The notes: generated by a model not told the origin, from the letters alone. Shown: positions 5,921-12,919, counted from the first letter of the stretch. The stretch is 12,919 bases of DNA from Eudoraea sp. (GCA_013041785.1 JABDRK010000099.1:1-12919), one strand, 5' to 3'. A program made the numbers and translations.

Positions 5921-7066
5921 ATGGCAGCACTTTTCACCAAAAAACAGATTTTAGAGGCTTTGGAAACCATAACAGTCCCCGGAGAGGGTAAGAATATGGT
6001 GGAGAGCGGAGCGGTCAAGAACATTCAGGTTTTTGGAGACGAGGTGGTCGTGGATATCACCATCAATAACCCAAGCCTGCAGGCCCGAAAAAAAACGGAG
6101 GTAGAAATCCTGAAGACTATTCATAAGGAGGTTTATGAAAAGGCTAAAATTACCGTAAATGTAAAGGTAGATACCCCGGCTGAACCTAAAGTAAATGAGA
6201 TTAAGGGAAAGCCAATACCCGGGATTACGAATATCATTGCAGTGGCTTCAGGAAAAGGTGGAGTAGGCAAATCTACGGTAACGGCCAACCTCGCTGTTTC
6301 CCTGGCTAAAATGGGATTTAATGTGGGCTTGCTGGACGCGGATATTTACGGCCCTTCCATGCCAATAATGTTTGACGTGGAGCAAAAAAGACCCCTTGCG
6401 GTTGATATTGAAGGGAAGTCTAAAATGCTGCCGGTAGAGAATTATGGCGTAAAGCTTTTGTCTATAGGATTTTTCACCGAGCCCAATCAGGCCGTGATCT
6501 GGAGGGGACCGATGGCTGCAAAAGCCTTAAATCAGATGATATTTGATGCCCACTGGGATCAATTGGATTTTTTATTGATCGATTTGCCACCCGGAACGGG
6601 CGACATACATTTGAGCATCATGCAATCCCTGCCCGTAACCGGGGCCGTAGTAGTAAGTACCCCACAGGAAGTTGCCCTGGCCGATGCCCGCAAAGGGGTG
6701 GCCATGTTCCAACAGGAAGCGATAAATGTACCTGTTCTGGGAATAGTGGAAAATATGGCCTATTTTACCCCTGAAGAACTCCCGGATAATAAGTATTATA
6801 TCTTTGGCAGGGAAGGTGCGAAGAATCTTGCTGAAGACCTCAATGTACCTTTCCTTGGTGAAATTCCACTGGTTCAGAGTATACGGGAAGCCGGAGATGT
6901 GGGAAGACCTGCTGCCTTGCAAACAGCTACTCCTGTTGAGAAGGCCTTTGAGCAGCTTACCCGCAATACAGTTAGTGAATTGGTGAAGCGGAATAAAGAT
7001 CTTCCTCCAACTGAGGCAATCAAAATAACCACCATGGCAGGATGTGCAGCTGTGAAGAAAAAATGA
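5921..7066 (+). CDS. Mrp/NBP35-family iron-sulfur carrier ATPase
   Basis: A 381-residue protein with an N-terminal MIP18/DUF59 domain (about 7-85) and a P-loop ATPase domain (about 103-360). The ATPase shows the deviant Walker A SGKGGVGKST at 110-119, switch I region DADIYGPSMP at 139-148, Walker B LLIDLPPGTGD at 218-228 and STPQEVALADARKG at 246-259. Mrp-type proteins (ApbC, NBP35) bind a [4Fe-4S] cluster at a dimer interface through a CxxC and deliver it to apoproteins. Here the usual CxxC after ENM(S/A)YF is replaced by TPEELPDNKYYIFG (283-296). The only cysteine of the whole protein is Cys375 in the tail MAGCAAVKKK. I believe this form is common in Bacteroidota, but have no search to prove it. 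The stop overlaps the nifU-like start in ATGA. Confidence 0.92.
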   Translation: MAALFTKKQILEALETITVPGEGKNMVESGAVKNIQVFGDEVVVDITINNPSLQARKKTEVEILKTIHKEVYEKAKITVNVKVDTPAEPKVNEIKGKPIPGITNIIAVASGKGGVGKSTVTANLAVSLAKMGFNVGLLDADIYGPSMPIMFDVEQKRPLAVDIEGKSKMLPVENYGVKLLSIGFFTEPNQAVIWRGPMAAKALNQMIFDAHWDQLDFLLIDLPPGTGDIHLSIMQSLPVTGAVVVSTPQEVALADARKGVAMFQQEAINVPVLGIVENMAYFTPEELPDNKYYIFGREGAKNLAEDLNVPFLGEIPLVQSIREAGDVGRPAALQTATPVEKAFEQLTRNTVSELVKRNKDLPPTEAIKITTMAGCAAVKKK

Positions 7067-7308
7067 GTATGACTGTGGACGAATTAAGAGAGAAAGTAGA
7101 AAACGCCCTTGAGGAGATCCGACCCTTTTTAAAGAATGATGGCGGGGATATCTCGCTGGTATCGATAGAAAACGGCAAGGAGGTCAAGGTGCGATTAGAA
7201 GGGAATTGTGTGGGATGTAGTGTCAACCAGATGACCCTGAAAAGTGGGGTGGAAATGACTATCAAAAAATATGCACCCCAAATAGAAAAAGTTATTAATA
7301 TCGACTAA
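7063..7308 (+). CDS. NifU C-terminal-domain iron-sulfur scaffold
   Basis: An 81-residue NifU-like (Nfu) domain. It has the conserved start LREKVENALEEIRPFLKNDGGDISLV and the cluster-binding CVGC motif (Cys49 and Cys52) followed by SVNQMTLKSGVEMTIKKYAPQI. Nfu proteins hold a [4Fe-4S] cluster between two subunits and pass it to target enzymes. The frame is open back to an ATG at 7042, but the ATG at 7063 overlaps the mrp stop by four bases (ATGA), the classic coupling arrangement, and gives the usual N-terminus. The ATG at 7069 is also possible. Pairing with Mrp indicates a two-gene cluster-delivery operon. No other domain (NifU N-terminal or HEAT) is attached. Confidence 0.92.
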   Translation: MSMTVDELREKVENALEEIRPFLKNDGGDISLVSIENGKEVKVRLEGNCVGCSVNQMTLKSGVEMTIKKYAPQIEKVINID

Positions 7309-7313
7309 TAACT
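7286..7313 (-). terminator. Terminator hairpin for the ABC transporter gene, inside the nifU 3' end
   Basis: AGTTATTA (7290-7297) and TAATAACT (7306-7313) are perfect inverted arms. The stem extends inward to 10 bp with one G-T wobble and a 4-base loop. On the minus strand it is followed by a run of T (7290-7286). It begins directly at the ABC gene stop and includes the nifU TAA. The stem is AT-rich, so strength is uncertain. On the plus strand there is no U tract. Confidence 0.5.
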
Positions 7314-9050
7314 CTAGATTCGCGCCTGGTAGGTAAACAGGTGGTAGTACCTTCCTTCTTTAGCAATAAGATCATCGTGCGTGCCGCGTTCTGCGATACG
7401 ACCATCTTCCACAACTAAGATCTGATCGGCTTTCCGAATTGTACTGAGGCGGTGTGCGATCACAAAAGTGGTCCTCCCGGCTGTCAGGGCAGCAAGACTT
7501 TTTTGAATCAAAGCTTCACTTTCGGTGTCCAAATTGGAGGTGGCTTCATCCAGAATCAGAACCTTCGGATCTGCCAAAATTGCCCGGGCAATAGCGATAC
7601 GCTGCCTTTGCCCCCCCGAAAGCTTAATTCCGCGTTCCCCGATCAGCGTATCGAGGCCATTTTCGAAGCGGTCCGTGAACTCATCAACATAGGCCGAACG
7701 AACAGCCTCGGTCAGTTCGGCTTCCGAAGCTTCAGGTCTGGGAAAAAGGATATTTTCGCGAATGGTTCCCTCAAACAGGAAGTCGTCCTGTAAAACTACC
7801 CCCAGGTGTTTACGGTAGCTTTCCAGTTGAACGTTCGATAAATTATATCCATCTACCGTGATCTTCCCGCTACGGGGAATCAAAAAGCTGGCCGCAAGTC
7901 CGGCGATGGTGCTTTTTCCTGAACCGGAACTACCTACCAGAGCTATAACGGATCCGGGGTTGACTTCAAAGCTGATATCTTCCAGGACTACCTTATCTTC
8001 TTCATAGGCGAAAGAAACCTTTTCGAAAACCACATGGCCCAGGATATCCGGGATTACTTCCGTGCGTTCTTCTTCCCGGGCTTCAGGAACCATGTTCATT
8101 AATTCTTCTGTACGATCGAGTCCGGCCAGTGCTTCGGTCAACTGACTCCCGATATTGCTCATTTGTACAATAGGAGCGATCATCAGCCCCAGCAGGAAAG
8201 TAAAGGTGAGAAATTCTCCCACGGTAAGCTCATCCATCATGATCTTGTAGCCACCCAGGCCCATAATGCCGGTGGTGGCAACCCCCAGCAGGAAGGTGGA
8301 GGAACTCGTCATAATAGCGGTAGCAGTGAGGCTTTTCTTGACATTCTCATATAAACGATGCACACCTTCCTCGAAAACGCTGTGTTCCTGTTTTTCTGCA
8401 TTAAATCCTTTGATGACCCGGATTCCACCCAGGGTTTCTGTGAGTCGGCCTGTGACTTCGGCATTGATTTTTCCACGGGTTCGGAATATGGGACGTATCA
8501 CCTTAAAGGCTTTCAATGCTATAAAGGCAAATATGCACAGGGGAATCAAGGCAAACAAAGTCATGCTCGGACTGATCCCCAGCAAGAGGATGAGGGCAAC
8601 GATAGCCGTAACACTGCCTCCAACCAATTGCACCAGTCCGGTACCAATTAGGTTTCTTACGCCTTCGACATCAGTCATGATCCTGGAAACCAATTCTCCG
8701 GATTTGGTGTTGTCAAAAAACCGGATGGGCAATGAGAGCACCTTCTTTTGGACCTGCGCCCTAAGTTCAGAAATCATGAACTGGGCCTGTACGCTGAGGA
8801 TGCGCGTTAGCAGAAATGAAGTCACCGCCTGTATCAGGATGGCTGCAATTACAATACCCACCAATAATTTCAGCAAAGGGATGTCCTTATTGGGGATAAT
8901 ATCATCCATCAGATATTTTAAAGACATCGGGGCAACAAAACTTGCAGCTTTGCTTATTATAATTAGGATTAACCCAATGAATACCAGGTTTCGCCTTGGC
9001 CAAATAATGGTCTGGAAGGCTTTTAGAATACTTACCCGTTTTTCTTTCAT
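7314..9050 (-). CDS. ABC exporter half-transporter (MsbA/multidrug type)
   Basis: A 578-residue fused exporter: a six-helix transmembrane domain (about 20-320) and an ATPase domain (about 338-578). ATPase motifs are Walker A GSSGSGKST at 373-381, Q-loop Gln421, signature LSGGQ at 477-481, Walker B VLILDEA at 497-503, D-loop SNLD at 505-508 and H-loop His533. All are intact, so it should act as a homodimer or with another half-transporter. Family members flip lipid A precursors or lipids, or pump out hydrophobic drugs; the cargo cannot be told from sequence. It converges on nifU with 5 bases between stops and is divergent from the acylase gene. Nothing links it functionally to either. I avoid the name msbA because Bacteroidota encode several similar paralogues. 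Confidence 0.93.
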   Translation of the reverse strand: MKEKRVSILKAFQTIIWPRRNLVFIGLILIIISKAASFVAPMSLKYLMDDIIPNKDIPLLKLLVGIVIAAILIQAVTSFLLTRILSVQAQFMISELRAQVQKKVLSLPIRFFDNTKSGELVSRIMTDVEGVRNLIGTGLVQLVGGSVTAIVALILLLGISPSMTLFALIPLCIFAFIALKAFKVIRPIFRTRGKINAEVTGRLTETLGGIRVIKGFNAEKQEHSVFEEGVHRLYENVKKSLTATAIMTSSSTFLLGVATTGIMGLGGYKIMMDELTVGEFLTFTFLLGLMIAPIVQMSNIGSQLTEALAGLDRTEELMNMVPEAREEERTEVIPDILGHVVFEKVSFAYEEDKVVLEDISFEVNPGSVIALVGSSGSGKSTIAGLAASFLIPRSGKITVDGYNLSNVQLESYRKHLGVVLQDDFLFEGTIRENILFPRPEASEAELTEAVRSAYVDEFTDRFENGLDTLIGERGIKLSGGQRQRIAIARAILADPKVLILDEATSNLDTESEALIQKSLAALTAGRTTFVIAHRLSTIRKADQILVVEDGRIAERGTHDDLIAKEGRYYHLFTYQARI

Positions 9051-9204
9051 GGTTTTTGCCCGGATGCTATTTTCAGGATTAGCTTGCGCAATATAGCGGA
9101 AAAATGAATAGGCCCTGAGGAGGGTGCCCTATCAGAATTTAACATCAAAATTAGCAATTAAGGCAGGGGTGAAGTATTTTCAACTTCTAAAAACAAAGTC
9201 ACCT
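9051..9204. other. Divergent promoter region of the ABC exporter and acylase genes
   Basis: A 154-base gap that must hold two outward promoters. On the minus strand TATATTGC (9095-9088) and on the plus strand TATTTTCA (9175-9182) partly resemble the -7 element. Neither is a full match, and no operator-like symmetry was seen. Confidence 0.3.
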
Positions 9205-11376
9205 ATGAAATATCTCGCGCTTCTATGTTGTATTTGTTTTATATCGTGTTCTGGTGGGCATGAACTAACAGAACAGGAAAGATGGGAAGCACAGGCGTCG
9301 AATACCGAGATCATACGGGATGAGTTCGGCATTCCTCATGTCTATGGGAAAACAGATGCCGATGCTGTTTTCGGGCTCCTGTACGCGCAATGCGAAGACG
9401 ATTTCCAAAGGGTGGAACAAAATTATATCTGGGCCATTGGCCGCCTTGCTGAGGTAGAAGGTGAAAAAGCCTTGTACAGCGATCTTCGTGCCCGGCTATT
9501 TATGAGCAGGGAGGAAGCTATTCAGGCATATGAAAAGAGTCCGGAATGGTTAAAAAAGCTCTGTGATGCCTTTGCCGATGGCATTAATTATTACCTGTAT
9601 ACACACCCGGAAGTAAAGCCCCGGCTGCTTACACGGTTTGAACCCTGGATGCCGATGTACTTTAGTGAAGGCTCTATTGGCGGAGATATTGAACGGGTAT
9701 CTGTTAGAAAATTGCAGGAATTCTATGATGAAGGGATATCGTTTCCGGAATCCAGCATATTGGAAGAACGCAAAAAAGCTGAGGTTGAACCTCAGGGCTC
9801 AAACGGTATTGCAATCTCCGGCAAGCTTACCCAGTCTGGCAATGCAATGCTTCTTATTAATCCCCACACTTCTTTCTATTTCCGGGGAGAAGTACATATG
9901 GTAAGTGAAGAAGGCCTCAATGCCTACGGGGCCGTTACCTGGGGTCAGTTTTTTATCTATCAGGGCTTCAATGAAAAAACAGGTTGGATTCATACCTCAA
10001 CTTATACCGATGTAATGGATGAGTATTTGGAGACCATTGTGGAACAGGAAGGAGAGCCCTATTATATTTATGGAGAGGAACTCAGGCCTGTCGACACCTT
10101 TGAGGTTAGTCTTAAGTACAAAACAGATGGAGGGATGAAATCCATAAGTTATCCGGGATACAGAACCCATCACGGTCCATTAACACATAAAGAAGGAGAC
10201 CAACCCGTGGCTACAGCCATGATGTGGGATCCGGTGAAGGCCCTGGAACAGTCTTATATACGGACCAAACAGGACGGCTATGAAGGATTTCGCAAAATGA
10301 TGGACATCCGGACCAATTCCTCAAATAACACGGTGTATGCAGATGCGGATGGCAATATTGCCTACTTCCATGGAAATTTTATCCCGAAAAGAGATACGCT
10401 GTTTGATTATTCACAGCCGCTGGACGGAAGTAACCCAGCCACAGATTGGAAAGGCCTGCATACCGTTGATGAAAATATCCTGATCCTGAATCCGGAAAAC
10501 GGCTGGATCCAAAACTGTAATTCCACTCCGTTTACAGCTGCTTTGGAATACAGTCCTCAACGTGAAGATTATCCCGGGTATATGTCCATAGACCGTGAAA
10601 ATTTCCGGGGAGTACACGCCATTGGTCTGCTCAAGGATAGAAAAGGCTATACCCTGGATAGCCTGATAACTTTGGCACACGATCCATATTTGCCTGCTTT
10701 TGCTGCTTTGATACCGGGATTGGTAGCGGCTTATGATCAGGCAGTTGTAGCGGACAGCGATATGAAAGCCGCTATTGATGTCCTCAGGCAATGGGATTAC
10801 CGGACCTCCAAAAGTTCTGTGGCTATGACCCTTGCCCATTACTATGGCACGCATTATGGCAGGAAGGGAGAAAGACCTTTCCGCATGAGTGATATGGAGC
10901 TCATGACTTATTTTGGAAATGCGTCTCCCGCAGAAGAAAGGCTTCAGGTTTTTGCCGGGGTGTTGGAACAGTTGAAAGAAGATTATGGAACCTGGGAGCT
11001 CCCCTGGGGGGAAGTGCATCGCTATCAGCGGCTAACAGGGGATATTCGCCAGCCTTTCAGTGATGACCAGCCCAGCATTCCCATCGGATTTGCCTCGGGC
11101 AGATGGGGAGCCCTTGCGGCCTATGGCGCCCGGTATACCAACAATACGAAAAAAATCTACGGGACCCGGGGAAACAGCTTTGTTGCCGTTGTGGAATTTG
11201 GAGAAAGAGTAAAAGCCAAAACCATACTTGCAGGAGGTCAAAGCGGGGATCCGGAATCTCCTCATTTTAATGACCAGGCACAACGCTATGCGGACGTGCA
11301 ATTCAAAGATGCTGCTTTTTATAAGGAAGATGTCATGAAACGTGCTGAGGAAACGTATCCCCCCGGGAAGCGCTAA
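9205..11376 (+). CDS. Penicillin-acylase-family Ntn hydrolase, lipoprotein
   Basis: A 723-residue precursor of the penicillin G acylase / AHL acylase / aculeacin acylase group. Residues 1-15 form a lipoprotein signal with the lipobox CFISC (lipidated Cys15). The frame is open 27 codons further up, but the ATG at 9205 puts this signal at the N-terminus, so it is chosen. The alpha-chain region carries RDEFGIPHVYGKTDADAVFG (38-57). Autocleavage should occur before the nucleophile Ser199 in QGSNGIAISG, giving the beta chain. Asn375 in NNTVYADADGNIAYF fits the catalytic Asn. The downstream motif GWIQNCNSTP (433-442) and the Arg/Gly-rich end are typical. Such enzymes cleave amide bonds of acylated compounds (beta-lactams, acyl-homoserine lactones, lipopeptides, bile-type amides); the substrate here is unknown. 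A Cys-Gly-rich surface-export signal is not evident after Cys15, so inner- or outer-leaflet location is undecided. Confidence 0.9.
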   Translation: MKYLALLCCICFISCSGGHELTEQERWEAQASNTEIIRDEFGIPHVYGKTDADAVFGLLYAQCEDDFQRVEQNYIWAIGRLAEVEGEKALYSDLRARLFMSREEAIQAYEKSPEWLKKLCDAFADGINYYLYTHPEVKPRLLTRFEPWMPMYFSEGSIGGDIERVSVRKLQEFYDEGISFPESSILEERKKAEVEPQGSNGIAISGKLTQSGNAMLLINPHTSFYFRGEVHMVSEEGLNAYGAVTWGQFFIYQGFNEKTGWIHTSTYTDVMDEYLETIVEQEGEPYYIYGEELRPVDTFEVSLKYKTDGGMKSISYPGYRTHHGPLTHKEGDQPVATAMMWDPVKALEQSYIRTKQDGYEGFRKMMDIRTNSSNNTVYADADGNIAYFHGNFIPKRDTLFDYSQPLDGSNPATDWKGLHTVDENILILNPENGWIQNCNSTPFTAALEYSPQREDYPGYMSIDRENFRGVHAIGLLKDRKGYTLDSLITLAHDPYLPAFAALIPGLVAAYDQAVVADSDMKAAIDVLRQWDYRTSKSSVAMTLAHYYGTHYGRKGERPFRMSDMELMTYFGNASPAEERLQVFAGVLEQLKEDYGTWELPWGEVHRYQRLTGDIRQPFSDDQPSIPIGFASGRWGALAAYGARYTNNTKKIYGTRGNSFVAVVEFGERVKAKTILAGGQSGDPESPHFNDQAQRYADVQFKDAAFYKEDVMKRAEETYPPGKR

Positions 11377-11380
11377 CTCC

Positions 11381-12028
11381 TTACTCCTGAACTACGATCA
11401 GGGAAGCTTTAGATCCGGTGGAGAGCAACCATTTATTGGAATATATGAGTTTCCCGTTCTCATCGTAAACATCGATCTGTGCGGTATTGGGGCCTGATGA
11501 TCCCTGGTTCAGGGCTTCAAAATCCAGGCGGTTGAATCCTTTGTCCAGATCCACATTGATGCCCTTAAAGCTGCCGGTGAGCATTATATTGGGTTCCACC
11601 ACGATATCGTTTGCATATACTCGGACACGATCGCCGTCTACATACTCATGGTCTCGGCACACAACGCCCACAAATTTTGATGTAGTCTTAACATCTCCCA
11701 AATACATGTCGCCAAAGAATTTATTGGATTTGCCCCGTTCGGCTTCCCCTACTTTCGGGTCAAGTTTCAAATCAAAGCCTGCTTGTTTTAACTCCTTTTC
11801 GGGAAGCATCTTAACGTTGCGATCCTTTGAGGCGTCCTTGAGATTTATGTCTGGACTAGGTGTAATGACAGAAGGCATATTCAATGCTGTTCCCTGGTTT
11901 GGGGAATTTTTTACATCCAATTTCTTATCTGCAGATATCTTGAGGGGTTGAGTTTTGGGAAGATCGGTCTGGGCCCACCCAAGGCTTGAGATAAACACCA
12001 TCAATAAAAGGGAAATAACCGATTTCAT
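11381..12028 (-). CDS. Secreted protein of unknown function
   Basis: I do not recognise this 215-residue protein. Residues 1-19 are a clear Sec signal peptide (SVISLLLMVFISSLGWA, cut before Gln20). Residues 20-95 are polar, rich in Pro, Lys, Asp and Asn, and probably disordered (for example TQPLKISADKKLDVKNSPNQ). Residues about 96-215 look like a folded beta-rich domain with alternating hydrophobic strands: FFGDMYLGDV, VRVYANDIVV, FNRLDFEALNQG, TAQIDVYDENG and SKASLIVVQE. The one Cys (in VGVVCRDHEYVDGDRVRV) rules out internal disulfides. It has no T9SS sorting domain and no lipobox. It converges with the acylase gene, leaving 4 bases between stops. A periplasmic or outer-membrane-associated role is likely from the signal peptide alone. 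Start at the ATG at 12028 is well fixed by the signal peptide. Confidence 0.85.
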   Translation of the reverse strand: MKSVISLLLMVFISSLGWAQTDLPKTQPLKISADKKLDVKNSPNQGTALNMPSVITPSPDINLKDASKDRNVKMLPEKELKQAGFDLKLDPKVGEAERGKSNKFFGDMYLGDVKTTSKFVGVVCRDHEYVDGDRVRVYANDIVVEPNIMLTGSFKGINVDLDKGFNRLDFEALNQGSSGPNTAQIDVYDENGKLIYSNKWLLSTGSKASLIVVQE

Positions 12029-12147
12029 AGCCCTTATTTTTCCTTAAAAGTAGCAAATACCTTACCATACCGGTATAAATTGCTGTTAAATTCGACCAAT
12101 GAAGGGGTACAGTTCCTTTAGAATCAAAGCAAATCCCACAGACTTTT

Positions 12148-12191
12148 AGCGTCATTAAGTAGCCTTTGAACATACTATTAAGACGCTTTTT
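12148..12191 (+). terminator. Terminator-like hairpin with no upstream gene on its strand
   Basis: AGCGTC (12148-12153) pairs perfectly with GACGCT (12182-12187). Inside it TTAA pairs with TTAA and TAG with CTA, with two single-base bulges, giving about 13 bp around a 12-base loop. T5 (12187-12191) follows. On the minus strand there is no U tract. The plus strand has no gene ending before it other than the acylase, almost 800 bases away, so it could end a small RNA or read-through transcript. Confidence 0.35.
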
Positions 12192-12208
12192 ACGTATATA
12201 TAACACGT

Positions 12209-12234
12209 ATATCAGTAATCGGAAACTCTGATAT
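12209..12234. repeat. Inverted repeat upstream of the RseC-family gene
   Basis: ATATCAG (12209-12215) and CTGATAT (12228-12234) are perfect 7-bp inverted arms with a 12-base spacer. They lie about 90-115 bp before the ATG at 12323 and shortly upstream of the possible promoter at 12245-12271. This could be a dimeric regulator site, but AT-rich sequence gives such repeats by chance fairly often. Confidence 0.3.
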
Positions 12235-12322
12235 TTATCATATATTGCCTTGAACCAAAATACTAGTTTTACCCCGATTATTGATAGGATTCACAATTGT
12301 AGAGCGCATAAACAGTAAGAAT

Positions 12323-12751
12323 ATGGATTTTAAACCTAAGGAAACTAACGCATTTATCCATTCGGGGGTAGTTTCTGAAATACACGGCAGATCCATTATT
12401 GTTTCCCTGGATAAAGACGTCCATTGTGAATCGTGCAGTGCCAAAGGAGCTTGCGGGGTTTCCGATTCAACTACCAAGGAAGTTGAAATTATTGATTCCC
12501 AGGAATCCTTTGCACTCAATGAACCAGTGAAGGTCATATTAAAAAAGGACTTAGGGCAGAAGGCTGTTTTTTGGGCCTACATTTTCCCCTTTCTCCTTAT
12601 GTTATTGACCTTGGTAACCGCTTCTCTGTTTTTTGCAGAATGGATTGCAGGATTGTTAGCACTCCTGATTCTTATCCCCTATTATACAGCGGTATACGCA
12701 TTTAAAAATTATTTTAGAAAAACCTTCAGAATTTCAATTCTGAGAATTTAA
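12323..12751 (+). CDS. RseC-family membrane protein (SoxR-reducing system type)
   Basis: A 142-residue protein. A cytoplasmic N-terminal domain has SGVVSEIHGRSIIVSLD (14-30) followed by a cysteine cluster CESCSAKGACG with Cys35, Cys38 and Cys44. Two membrane helices follow (about 82-103 and 106-126) with a basic tail. This is the RseC/MucC layout. In E. coli, RseC with the Rsx (Rnf-like) complex keeps SoxR reduced; in Bacteroidota the gene usually heads the rnf operon. Six bases separate its stop from the rnfB start, supporting that role. The Cys cluster may bind a metal or Fe-S centre (inference). The frame is open to an ATG at 12281, but 12323 gives the family-like N-terminus. Confidence 0.85.
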   Translation: MDFKPKETNAFIHSGVVSEIHGRSIIVSLDKDVHCESCSAKGACGVSDSTTKEVEIIDSQESFALNEPVKVILKKDLGQKAVFWAYIFPFLLMLLTLVTASLFFAEWIAGLLALLILIPYYTAVYAFKNYFRKTFRISILRI

Positions 12752-12757
12752 TATGAT

Positions 12758-12919
12758 ATGTTGGAATCCATTCTAGATAGCGCAATTTTGCTGGCCCTTT
12801 TAGGAATCGTATCCGGATTGGTGTTATATGTAGTTTCCAAGAAGTTCTACGTTTATGAAAATCCGCTGATTGCCGAGGTTGAGGAATTGCTGCCGGCCGC
12901 CAATTGCGCAGGCTGTGGC
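12758..12919 (+). CDS. rnfB: Electron transport complex subunit RnfB, 5' part only
   Basis: The first 54 residues of a gene cut by the window end. An N-terminal membrane helix (about 8-27, AILLALLGIVSGLVLYVVSK) is followed by YENPLIAEVEELLPAANCAGCG, the start of the first [4Fe-4S] binding motif of RnfB (Cys50 and Cys53). RnfB carries several Fe-S clusters and feeds electrons from reduced ferredoxin into the ion-pumping Rnf complex (ferredoxin:NAD oxidoreductase). An ATG at 12753 in another frame stops at once, so 12758 is the start. The rest of the rnf operon should lie to the right. Confidence 0.88.
   Translation, partial: MLESILDSAILLALLGIVSGLVLYVVSKKFYVYENPLIAEVEELLPAANCAGCG

Larger units (their letters stand above)
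12029..12322. other. Divergent intergenic region before the rnf operon
   Basis: A 294-base gap between divergent genes, AT-rich towards the right. It holds the palindrome ATACCGGTAT (12067-12076), a bulged hairpin with T5 (12148-12191), a direct repeat ACGTATAT (12192-12199 and 12205-12212) and an inverted repeat (12209-12234). TAGTTTTA at 12264-12271, preceded after 16 bases by TTG at 12245-12247, could be the promoter of the RseC-family gene. No convincing protein-coding frame was seen. Confidence 0.5.

Noticed and set aside
8266..9096. Long plus-strand open frame of 276 codons
   Set aside because: It lies antisense to the ABC exporter gene, whose motifs are all intact. The translation shows no known domain.
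9124..9204. Longer start at 9124 for the acylase
   Set aside because: It would bury the lipoprotein signal 27 residues inside the protein. The ATG at 9205 gives a normal lipobox at Cys15.
10411..11019. Minus-strand open frame of 202 codons
   Set aside because: It is antisense to the acylase gene, which has clear family motifs on the plus strand throughout.
11386..11402. CCTGA/TCAGG stem near the convergent acylase and secreted-protein stops
   Set aside because: No U tract follows on either strand and it lies within the coding end of the minus-strand gene.
11925..12206. Minus-strand reading frame of 93 codons reaching upstream of the secreted protein gene
   Set aside because: It overlaps the true gene start in another frame, has no family resemblance or signal, and runs through the intergenic region. 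It looks like chance.

Overview
The window looks like a chromosomal segment of a member of the Bacteroidota, most likely a flavobacterium (family Flavobacteriaceae). Three things point there. Two small proteins are built almost entirely from a type IX secretion (T9SS) C-terminal sorting domain. Several genes carry the Bacteroidota -7 promoter element TAnnTTTG a short distance before the start and lack clear Shine-Dalgarno sites. The Mrp, TrmB and unknown secreted proteins also have a flavobacterial look. No rRNA, tRNA, CRISPR array, insertion sequence or phage gene was seen.

Layout, left to right. (1) Positions 11-1883, minus strand: a LuxE-like acyl-adenylating enzyme, then two paralogous mini-proteins consisting of a signal peptide plus a T9SS sorting domain and almost nothing else. 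(2) Positions 2202-5797, plus strand: an OmpR/PhoB-type response regulator and its histidine kinase (overlapping by one base), then trmB, a LysE-family exporter and a cysteine-less alkyltransferase-like DNA-repair protein, packed 0-3 bases apart and closed by a clear intrinsic terminator at 5820-5840. (3) Positions 5921-7308, plus strand: an Mrp/NBP35 P-loop ATPase and a NifU C-terminal-domain scaffold, coupled by a 4-base ATGA overlap, an iron-sulfur cluster pair. (4) Positions 7314-9050, minus strand: an MsbA-type ABC exporter half-transporter, convergent on nifU. (5) Positions 9205-11376, plus strand: a penicillin-acylase-family Ntn hydrolase made as a lipoprotein. (6) Positions 11381-12028, minus strand: an unrecognised secreted protein. 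(7) Positions 12323-12919, plus strand: an RseC-family protein and the start of rnfB, the probable head of an rnf operon that runs off the right edge.

Most of the content is ordinary housekeeping. The most interesting part is 1071-2201. Both sorting-domain mini-genes have paired copies of TTCATCGA about 85-140 bases upstream of their starts. One pair is a 9-bp direct repeat with a 12-bp spacer, the geometry used by LytTR-family regulators. A divergent two-component system lies next to them, and its kinase has almost no periplasmic domain. An approximate 15-bp direct repeat with a 20-bp period sits where the -33 element of the regulator's promoter should be. Other points of interest are an Mrp protein whose only cysteine is in its tail, an alkyltransferase with Ala in place of the reactive Cys, and a terminator-like hairpin at 12148-12191 with no gene upstream on its strand.
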